Shown here: positions 19,536 through 25,636 of the stretch, piece after piece
Layout: every line of letters starts with the position of its first letter
How positions within the stretch are numbered: the first letter of the stretch is position 1
Source: Microbacterium arborescens
GTDB taxonomy: Bacteria; Actinomycetota; Actinomycetes; Actinomycetales; Microbacteriaceae
Length of the DNA: 64,000 bases
Direction of reading: 5' to 3'
NCBI RefSeq assembly: GCF_030369635.1
Contig: NZ_CP128474.1
Coordinates: 806,001 to 870,000, forward strand
Notes under the pieces: generated by a model
What the model was told of the DNA's origin: nothing
The model's database searches: none
The model's input: the letters and a program-made list of their open reading frames with translations, nothing else
Translations under genes and position numbers: made by a program

Positions 19536-20914
19536 CCGACACCACGCCAGCGCAGGCCGCCGAGTCGCCGGAGCGCCAGCCCCGCAATCGGGCGGCGCGG
19601 ACGATGCAGATCGTCATCGCCTCTCTCGGTGTCGGCGCGCTGCTGCTGACCGTCGCCTCGGGTCTCGTCCTGTGGCCGCGGACGCCCGAGGCGGGGCCTG
19701 CGGCAGACGTCCCGGTCGGGTGGGCGCCCTGGGCCGACAACGACCTCGCGACCCCCGCCAGCGCGACGTTCACCGAGATGAACGCAGCGATGCGCGACAA
19801 GGACCGCGAGCGGTTCCTCGCCCACGCCACCGGCGACGCTGCGGCGCAGCTCGCGCTGTGGTGGGACAACTCGAGCAAGATCGGGTGGGACGTCGCGGCG
19901 ATCGCCCCGTCGGACTTCGACGTCGACGAGGCCGGCACGATCGAGGTCATCCTCGGCGCGCAGTACGCCTTCGCGGCGCGCCCCGAGCGAGGTGCCGGCG
20001 ACCGCGACGCAGGCCTCGACCTCATCCAGGGGTTCGCGTACACCGTGACCTTCGAGCCCGGCACAGACCCCACCCGCTCGTTCGACCGGTACGAGGACAC
20101 GGAGCCGCCTGAGCCCGCGACGATCACGTCCATCGTCCCGTCGCGGGAGCCGAACCCGTGGGACGAGGGCGAGATCCACGTCGCCAAGCGCGATCACGTC
20201 GTCCTGTTCGGCATGCGCGACGAGGCCGATCTGGTGGAGCAGAATGCCGACGTGGCTGAGCAGTCGGCCGTCACCGCGCTCGACACGATTCGGGCGCTCG
20301 GCGGTGAGCCCACTCAGGACGGCTTCGTCTCGGCCATCACCGGCGACGACGGCCGCTTCGAACGCTGGCAGTACGGCAAGGGCACGCCGTGGGACATGGA
20401 TGTCGCGGGCTACGCCCGGCCGACCCTGCGCCCGCAGATGGCACAGCGCTTTCTCGACCCCGCGATCGCGACGGGGGCCGATACCTCCGGCACCCTCGTC
20501 GTGATGGGGCCGGGCAGTGAATCGGCCCGCGACAAGGTGTTCGTCCACGAGTTCGCGCACGCGCTCCACAACACCGCGGCCCCCGGATCGTTCATCGCTC
20601 CGCCCGTCGCGGTCCATGAGGGGTTCGCCCGTTTCGTCGAATGGAAGTCGGGTCTCGCCGACCCCGGCTACCTGCGGCCCGAGGTGAAGGCAGCCATCGC
20701 TTCGCAGGGGATGGGCGCCTTCTCCGACGAGGCGCTGCGCAGCCAGGACGCCGGCCTCGCATACGACGCCGCGGGGTCGTTCTACGCGTACGCCGACGCC
20801 CATGGTGGTACGGCCTGGACGATGGCGGTGGACGCCGTCGTCGGCGGTGGGTTCTTCGTCGACAGCACGGACTTCACCGAGGCCGACTGGCAGGCATGGG
20901 TCGCGTCTCAGTGA
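19532..20914 (+). CDS. membrane-anchored gluzincin-like zinc metallopeptidase
   Basis: The 460-residue protein has an N-terminal transmembrane helix (TMQIVIASLGVGALLLTVASGLVLW) with the rest outside the cell. Near the C-terminus the motif VHEFAHALHN is HExxH, and VHEGFARFVEW about 25 residues later supplies the Glu expected as third zinc ligand in gluzincins. The N-terminal ectodomain (FTEMNAAMRDKDRERFLAHATG) reads like a small NTF2-like fold. No named family is recognised. The start overlaps the DUF2510 gene stop by four bases (ATGA), so the two products are probably made together. Confidence 0.78.
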   Translation: MTDTTPAQAAESPERQPRNRAARTMQIVIASLGVGALLLTVASGLVLWPRTPEAGPAADVPVGWAPWADNDLATPASATFTEMNAAMRDKDRERFLAHATGDAAAQLALWWDNSSKIGWDVAAIAPSDFDVDEAGTIEVILGAQYAFAARPERGAGDRDAGLDLIQGFAYTVTFEPGTDPTRSFDRYEDTEPPEPATITSIVPSREPNPWDEGEIHVAKRDHVVLFGMRDEADLVEQNADVAEQSAVTALDTIRALGGEPTQDGFVSAITGDDGRFERWQYGKGTPWDMDVAGYARPTLRPQMAQRFLDPAIATGADTSGTLVVMGPGSESARDKVFVHEFAHALHNTAAPGSFIAPPVAVHEGFARFVEWKSGLADPGYLRPEVKAAIASQGMGAFSDEALRSQDAGLAYDAAGSFYAYADAHGGTAWTMAVDAVVGGGFFVDSTDFTEADWQAWVASQ

Positions 20915-20990
20915 CGGCGGGCCCCGTGTCGTGCGCCCGGCTGCAGCGGGGGCGGCCCGCGAGCGGCGCGCGCTTCGTAGGCTGGAACGC

Positions 20991-21482
20991 GTGCAAGCTC
21001 TGACCGAAGAACAAGTCCGCGCCTCGTTCGTGAACGCGACCGCCGACGACCGTCGGATCATGGCGATGCCGATCGACTTCATGCTGCTCGATTGGGACCA
21101 CCTCGACTTCCTCGCGTGGCGCGATCCGAACTCGCGCGAACGCGGCTATCTCATCGCCCAGCACGAGGGCACCCCGGTCGGAGTCGTGCTGCGCGCGGCG
21201 TCGGGAAGCTCGCGGGCACGCTCCGCGCTCTGCAACCTCTGTCACACGATGCAGCCCGGCGACCAGGTGACGCTCTTCAGCGCCCGCAAAGCGGGGCCCG
21301 GGGGCGATGCCGGCGACACGATCGGCACCTACATCTGCGCAGACCTCGGTTGCCACGACAACGTGCGCATCGCCGGACCACTCGCGCCTAGCGAGATCCG
21401 AGCCAGCGTCGATCGCCGGATCGACGGCACGCGCCACCGCACCGAGGCCTTCGTCGGACGGGTCATCGGCACCGACGACTGA
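20991..21482 (+). CDS. FBP-domain (FusB-like) treble-clef zinc-finger protein
   Basis: A 163-residue protein with the layout of FBP/FusB-like proteins: an N-terminal helical part (LTEEQVRASFVNATADDRR) and a C-terminal zinc finger with CNLCHTM and, about 35 residues later, ICADLGCHDN. FusB proteins bind elongation factor EF-G and can give fusidic acid resistance; actinobacterial homologues are mostly uncharacterised. The best start is GTG 20991. Upstream parts of the frame lie within the preceding intergenic region and lack homology. Confidence 0.85.
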   Translation: MQALTEEQVRASFVNATADDRRIMAMPIDFMLLDWDHLDFLAWRDPNSRERGYLIAQHEGTPVGVVLRAASGSSRARSALCNLCHTMQPGDQVTLFSARKAGPGGDAGDTIGTYICADLGCHDNVRIAGPLAPSEIRASVDRRIDGTRHRTEAFVGRVIGTDD

Positions 21483-21497
21483 GAGCTCCGCCATGGT

Positions 21498-21526
21498 TCG
21501 GAGCACGCGGTCACAGGGGGTAATAT
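21498..21526 (+). promoter_or_regulatory. promoter of tRNA-Tyr
   Basis: TTCGGA at 21498-21503 and TAATAT at 21521-21526 are separated by 17 bases, the canonical spacing for the housekeeping sigma factor. Transcription would start near 21533, about 40 bases ahead of the mature tRNA. Confidence 0.6.
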
Positions 21527-21574
21527 GGGTTCTCGCGCCTCCGGTCGACTGCACAAGCCGGGCGGGTGCGCACT

Positions 21575-21656
21575 GGCGAGTTACCCAAGCGGCCAAAGGG
21601 ATCTGACTGTAAATCAGACTGCATTGCATTCGGGGGTTCGAATCCCTCACTCGCCA
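21575..21656 (+). tRNA. tRNA-Tyr (anticodon GTA)
   Basis: A class II tRNA. The acceptor arms GGCGAGT and ACTCGCC pair, and the anticodon arm has a TCTGA/TCAGA stem around loop CTGTAAA. A long variable arm follows, and the T arm contains GGTTCGAATCC. The discriminator is A. The CCA end is not encoded. A strong hairpin follows eight bases later. Confidence 0.96.
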
Positions 21657-21663
21657 CATCGAG

Positions 21664-21692
21664 AAGGGCCCCCGCTGAGCGGGGGCCCTTTC
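21664..21692 (+). terminator. intrinsic terminator after tRNA-Tyr
   Basis: AAGGGCCCCCGC (21664-21675) pairs with 21679-21690 over a three-base loop, followed by a short T stretch. It ends the tRNA transcript and lies 33 bases past the lanthipeptide precursor stop on the other strand, so it may also stop that convergent transcript. Confidence 0.85.
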
Positions 21693-21724
21693 GTTTGCGC
21701 TCCATGGGGCGCGGATGCCGCGTT

Positions 21725-21841
21725 TCAGCAGGCGGTCGACACTGTGCTTCGGCACAGGCCGATGCTCAGCGTGCTGGCCAGGACCGTGCGGTGCTCGTCC
21801 TCGCTCTTCTCGAGCGTCTGCAGCGACAGGATGAAGCCCAT
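21725..21841 (-). CDS. lanA: class III lanthipeptide precursor (SapB/labyrinthopeptin type)
   Basis: A 38-residue peptide encoded directly after the LanKC gene. The leader begins MGFILSLQTLEKSEDE and contains the LxLQ-type motif (residues 5-8) recognised by class III synthetases. The core is small and Ser/Thr/Cys-rich. Ser23-x2-Ser26-x3-Cys30 (STLSIGLC) and Ser32-x2-Ser35-x2-Cys38 (STVSTAC) both fit the labionin or methyl-free lanthionine ring pattern S-x2-S-x(2-5)-C. ATG 21841 is set by an AGGAGGTGA ribosome-binding site that overlaps the lanKC stop. Longer readings in this frame run into lanKC. The product may be a surface-active peptide like SapB, by analogy only. Confidence 0.9.
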   Translation of the reverse strand: MGFILSLQTLEKSEDEHRTVLASTLSIGLCRSTVSTAC

Positions 21842-21845
21842 TTCC

Positions 21846-21854
21846 TCACCTCCT
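21846..21854 (-). promoter_or_regulatory. ribosome-binding site of lanA overlapping the lanKC stop
   Basis: On the minus strand the sequence AGGAGGTGA contains both the Shine-Dalgarno element and the TGA stop of lanKC; ATG of lanA follows after four bases. This fixes the lanA start and couples precursor translation to the synthetase. Confidence 0.85.
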
Positions 21855-24467
21855 CGGTTCGATCGCCGCCGGGGGACCGACGGGTGCGAGCACCGGGGGG
21901 AGCAGGGGGAGAAGCGGCTGGTCGGTCGTCTGGGCGTGTGGGGATGCCGCGACGAGAGCGAGCAGCACACCAGCGGCTCCGGTCGCGAGGTCGCATGATG
22001 CGCGGAGCATCCCGTCTCCGACGACGCGTACGCCGGCCGGGGCTTCGAGGGCGTGCAGCCTCATCTGCGAGAGATGGTGGTCGCGAGCGCGCACCGTCTC
22101 CGCGCTCGCGTGGCCGGTCGCCTCCAGCGACTGGAGGAAGATCGCGAGCCCGGCCCGGCCCGCGAAGAGGCCCGGCTGCACGACGAAGGGTGCCGACGCC
22201 GCGCGGATGATCCCGCGCAGCGCGTCATGCAGCTCGTCGTCCGGCTCGTGCGACAGATACTGCGCGAGCACGAGGCCGATGCCGGCCGACCCGTGGGCGA
22301 GGTAGGGGAGCAGGCGCCACCCTTGATCCACCTGCAACGACCCGTCCGAATCGCGGCGCAGCGACCGGAGGTCGACCGCGAGGGCGCGTCGGGCGATCTC
22401 GAGGAACCGCCGGTCTCGGGTGCGCTCGAACAGCCGCAGCGCCAGGAGTGCGGTTCCGCTCGCGCCGCCCATGAGGCCGCCCCGACGCGGCGACACCACC
22501 GGTGCTGGCGGCGCGTCTGCGCCGATGAGCCCCCAGCGTTCGCTGAGGCGGTCGACGATGGCGATCGCCGGCTCCAGAGCGCCGGGATCGCCCGGTTCGG
22601 CGAGGAGGGCGAGGCCGATGCCGGGAAGGCCCGAGGCGAGGTCGGATCCGACGGTCGCATCGGCGAGGTCGACGCCGTGCAGCCGCTCGCGGAGAGTCGA
22701 AGCTTCTGCGATGAACCCGAGGCGGCGACAGGCCCAGATCGCGCCGGCGGCGCCATCCATCAACCCGAGGCGAGGGTGGTCGTCCCACGCCTCCGAGATC
22801 GACTGCTCCACCCATGCGCGCAGCTCGGCGGGGAGCGCGATGCCGGCGGCGCCGAGCGCGAGGGCGACCCCGAGGGCGCCGTGGGCGAGCGAGAACCTGG
22901 GTTCGCGGAACTGGCGCGGGTCGCCTGGCCACAGCCGATCGAGCCGGTGAGGGGTCGCATCGGCGAGCAGCTGCTCCGCGACCTGCTCAATGGTCGGGGT
23001 CGACGTCGGATGCGAGAGCCTGTGCCCGCCTCCGCGGCTGTCGTCGCCGCGCTCGTGACTGAGCCTCGCCGCCACGCGTTCCGACCAGTCGCGAGGCAGG
23101 TCGAAGGTCGCGGCCGCCTCCGCGACCAGCGATCGGGCTTTCGCCGGCTGAAGCGCCAGCACACTCGTGAGCGGCAGGAAGACGTGTAGCTCGATGCACG
23201 CGAGCGCGTGCTCGTCGCGTCGCACGGGATCGGTCTCGTCGGGCAGCGCGAATCCGGCTGCGCCGAGGACGGCGGCGGCGCGGGAGGCGGCGGGCACCGA
23301 CATCTCGAGATCGATGAGACCGACCGATCCGTCCGCGTCGACGAGGACATTGGCCGGATGCAGGTCCCCGTGGGTGCGGCCCGAGGCGTGCAGGCGGGAG
23401 ATCTCCCGTCGCAGGGCATCGAGGACGAGCAGCATCCGGTCGCGGTACGCGTGGCGCTCCTCGGCGGTGGACACCGCGGCGGTGAGCGGGCTCGTCGTCG
23501 AGACGACCCGGTCGAGCGGCTGGCCCGGCAGCTGCTCGAGGACGATGAAGCGATGGCCGTGCGCGTCGAACGAGGCTCGCACCTCCGGTACGCGCACGAC
23601 GCCGCCGAGGGCACGCAGGGTGCGCTCCTCGTCGCGCAGCCGCGCAACGGCATCCCTCCCGTCCGGCGTCCAACCGGCGAACGGCCGCGCCTCTTTCACG
23701 ATGACGGGCGCCCCGTCGAGGATTCCGGTGTAGACACCGCCGGCGTTCGAGTAGTGCAGGGCCCCGGTGATCTCCGGAAAACCCGCCGGCGGCTCGTTGC
23801 CGAGCGCCTCGAGCTGGCGTTGCAAGAAGCCCGGCAGCTCGACCCAGGGCGGCACATGGAAGCCCGCCTCGCGCCGGTCGGGAACCCAGGTGCCGCTTCG
23901 TGGATCGCGTACCGCCGCCACGGCCTCGCCGTCGACGATCACCTCGTGGTCGGTGAAGGCGCCGTATCTGACGAACAGCGGACCGGCGTTCCAGCGCAGA
24001 TCCGACAGGATGTAGGGGCCGGGTCGCCCGCCGAGCGCCTCGTCGAGCGTGACCAGACAGTGCTCGAGGCGTTCGACCGAGGGTGGGTAGAGCGTGATGA
24101 ACTTGCCCGCTCCCGACCGGTCGGCATCCTTCGCCAGTACGGCGTCGAGCGCTCGCTTGTCGACCAGATGCTTGAACGCGACACCATGCCGGTGGCAGTA
24201 GGCCGAGACGATCTCGAGCACGGCCGCGGCCGCGTCGGGCAGGGCCGTGACATGCACCTTCCACCCCTGGTCGGGCAGGTGTGGTTCAGGCGGCATCCAG
24301 ACGGTCCACGGATGCCGTCGGCTCCGCCGCCAGTCAGCCCACGAGGCGGCCGTCGCCGGCGCATAGCGGTGAGTGTCGTCCGGTGTGTCGGTGCCGGCGC
24401 CGTCCGCGCTCGGGGAGTCGTAGAACATCCGATCCCGTGTCGCGAAACGCCCGAAGATCGGATCCAT
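21846..24467 (-). CDS. lanKC: class III lanthipeptide synthetase LanKC
   Basis: An 873-residue three-domain enzyme. Residues about 60-230 form the lyase domain (KHLVDKRALDAVL, GPYILSDLRWNAGPLFVRYGAF). Residues about 230-480 form the Ser/Thr kinase domain, with VIVKEARPF holding the ATP-binding Lys, HGDLHPANVLVD the catalytic loop and LIDLEMS in place of DFG. Residues about 500-873 form a LanC-like cyclase (SLAHGALGVALAL, GLMDGAAGAIW, LAHGSAGIGLVL, DLATGAAGVLLAL). The zinc-binding Cys-Cys-His set of class I, II and IV cyclases is absent, which places it in class III. It should phosphorylate core Ser/Thr, eliminate phosphate and close lanthionine or labionin rings in the peptide encoded just downstream. 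No transporter or protease gene is adjacent. Confidence 0.95.
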   Translation of the reverse strand: MDPIFGRFATRDRMFYDSPSADGAGTDTPDDTHRYAPATAASWADWRRSRRHPWTVWMPPEPHLPDQGWKVHVTALPDAAAAVLEIVSAYCHRHGVAFKHLVDKRALDAVLAKDADRSGAGKFITLYPPSVERLEHCLVTLDEALGGRPGPYILSDLRWNAGPLFVRYGAFTDHEVIVDGEAVAAVRDPRSGTWVPDRREAGFHVPPWVELPGFLQRQLEALGNEPPAGFPEITGALHYSNAGGVYTGILDGAPVIVKEARPFAGWTPDGRDAVARLRDEERTLRALGGVVRVPEVRASFDAHGHRFIVLEQLPGQPLDRVVSTTSPLTAAVSTAEERHAYRDRMLLVLDALRREISRLHASGRTHGDLHPANVLVDADGSVGLIDLEMSVPAASRAAAVLGAAGFALPDETDPVRRDEHALACIELHVFLPLTSVLALQPAKARSLVAEAAATFDLPRDWSERVAARLSHERGDDSRGGGHRLSHPTSTPTIEQVAEQLLADATPHRLDRLWPGDPRQFREPRFSLAHGALGVALALGAAGIALPAELRAWVEQSISEAWDDHPRLGLMDGAAGAIWACRRLGFIAEASTLRERLHGVDLADATVGSDLASGLPGIGLALLAEPGDPGALEPAIAIVDRLSERWGLIGADAPPAPVVSPRRGGLMGGASGTALLALRLFERTRDRRFLEIARRALAVDLRSLRRDSDGSLQVDQGWRLLPYLAHGSAGIGLVLAQYLSHEPDDELHDALRGIIRAASAPFVVQPGLFAGRAGLAIFLQSLEATGHASAETVRARDHHLSQMRLHALEAPAGVRVVGDGMLRASCDLATGAAGVLLALVAASPHAQTTDQPLLPLLPPVLAPVGPPAAIEPRR

Positions 24468-24786
24468 CTGTTTCCCCCACGGCCCGGTACGGCGGGCCCA
24501 GGGTCATCATCGGTCGGCGCGCACGGGCTCGCCCGCGTCCCGGGCGGTGAAAAGACGCGCGTGCGGCCCGGCGTTGCCCCGTCGCGACCCGGACGGGGCT
24601 TCTGTTCTCGGTCGACAATTGGAGCGTGAAAATTCATCCGAATGGATGAAGCTCGCCGGGAGCTGGCGGCTGCAGCCTCGGCTGCATCAAGGACTAAAGA
24701 CCCGAAAACCGTCGAAAACACGACCCCCCTGGTCGCGTTGGTATTGAGGTGTTTGACTTAGTTCACCCGGGGGAGGGATAAACGCT
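24468..24786. promoter_or_regulatory. 319-base divergent control region of lanKC and the LuxR regulator
   Basis: This gene-free stretch separates lanKC (leftward) from the LuxR gene (rightward). It holds the palindrome at 24633-24650, a GC-rich 165-base part that would form the lanKC leader, and an AT-richer part (about 24690-24775) likely to carry the regulator promoter. The regulator start is preceded by GGGGGAGGGA; lanKC has a weaker GGGGGA site. I found no second precursor peptide here. Confidence 0.65.
24633..24650. promoter_or_regulatory. TTCATCC-N4-GGATGAA palindrome, copy 1, upstream of lanKC
   Basis: Seven-base arms TTCATCC and GGATGAA flank GAAT. The same element recurs at 28149-28164 and 34272-34287. 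It lies 166 bases upstream of the lanKC start and 137 bases upstream of the LuxR gene. The symmetry suggests a dimeric DNA-binding protein; LuxR/NarL-type regulators encoded on either side are candidates. Confidence 0.7.
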
Positions 24787-25506
24787 ATGAAGGACGAAAC
24801 GGCACTGCCGTTCGACCCGGCTGACGATGTCGCGGCCGTCGAAGAAGAGGTGAGGGTTCTCCTCGTCAATCGCCGAGATGTCGTGCGACGAGGACTGCGT
24901 GCCGTCATCGAAGATGCGGGCGATCTCGTCGTGGTCGGAGAGATGGCGCGGCTCGACGAAGCGTGGCCGATGATCGATCGGGCCGACCCGGACGTCGCCA
25001 TCCTCGACGCGACGGAGCCTCCGGAGCAGATCGTGAGCGCGGTGGACAAGATCCGACGCGTGCAGATCGATGTGCCGCTGCTCGTCCACGGACGCACCGA
25101 CGCCGAAGAGGCGAAGCGAGTCGCGTGGGCTGTGGGCGCCGACGGCTACCTCCTCGATGACGCCGACGCGCAGGACGTCTTGCAGCTCGTGCGCCGGATC
25201 GCACGCGGCGGAGACGTGCACAGCCTGCAGGCGGTGCACGGTGCGGGCCTGCCAGCGAACCAACCCTCGACCGTTGACCTCACGCTGCGCGAGCGTCAGG
25301 TACTCCGTTTCATCGCCGCCGGGATGACGAATCGTCAAATCGGAAATCGGCTCGGACTGGCAGAGAAGACCATCAAGAACTACGTCTCCGGGCTGCTCGC
25401 CAAGCTGCATTTGGAGAGTCGCACACAAGCCGCCGTTTATCGGATGACGCACGATGACGTCACGCGCGGCGGGACCAATGGCACTGCCGATCGCCATCGC
25501 GCCTGA
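24787..25506 (+). CDS. LuxR-family regulator with degenerate receiver domain (RamR/AmfR-like role)
   Basis: A 239-residue protein. The N-terminal half has a response-regulator fold (VRVLLVNRRDVVRRGLRAVIEDAGDLVVVGE), but the phosphorylation pocket is damaged. The acidic pair after strand 1 reads NRRD, the conserved Ser/Thr position is in LLVHGR, and the conserved Lys position reads LLDD instead of LLKD. One Asp remains in DVAILDA. The C-terminal LuxR helix-turn-helix is intact (LTLRERQVLRFIAAGMTNRQ, then LAEKTIKNYVSGLLAKL). It is divergent from lanKC. Orphan regulators with atypical receivers (RamR, AmfR) control the class III SapB/AmfS clusters of Streptomyces, so a pathway-specific activator is a good guess. 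Confidence 0.85.
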   Translation: MKDETALPFDPADDVAAVEEEVRVLLVNRRDVVRRGLRAVIEDAGDLVVVGEMARLDEAWPMIDRADPDVAILDATEPPEQIVSAVDKIRRVQIDVPLLVHGRTDAEEAKRVAWAVGADGYLLDDADAQDVLQLVRRIARGGDVHSLQAVHGAGLPANQPSTVDLTLRERQVLRFIAAGMTNRQIGNRLGLAEKTIKNYVSGLLAKLHLESRTQAAVYRMTHDDVTRGGTNGTADRHRA

Positions 25507-25573
25507 GTGATGGTGACCAATACGCGTCCCCTGGAGGGGGCGTCCGCATCCCCCCGCGTGAAAGGAAGAGATC

Positions 25574-25636
25574 ATGATTCGCGCAACCCATAACGGTTCA
25601 CATCACGAAATGACCGACGGGAAGGACTCGGCGTGA
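25574..25636 (+). CDS. 20-residue upstream open reading frame before the adhesin gene
   Basis: ATG 25574 follows an AAAGGAAGAG site with good spacing. It encodes MIRATHNGSHHEMTDGKDSA and stops with TGA at 25634-25636, sharing GTGA with the GTG start of the thioester adhesin at 25633. The site, spacing and stop-start overlap suggest a translated leader that couples expression of the adhesin. It has no Cys and no leader motif, so it is not a second lanthipeptide. It could also be fortuitous. Confidence 0.45.
   Translation: MIRATHNGSHHEMTDGKDSA

Noticed and set aside
21725..21970. An 81-residue version of the precursor starting at 21970
   Set aside because: The extra N-terminal part is antisense-like, rich in Arg, Pro and Ser, and overlaps lanKC in another frame. 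The strong AGGAGGTGA before ATG 21841 and the leader motif fix the short form.
21846..24467. Calling the synthetase class IV (LanL) rather than class III
   Set aside because: The Cys, Cys and His zinc ligands of LanL cyclases are missing from the C-terminal domain, and the precursor has S-x2-S-x(2-3)-C motifs typical of class III.
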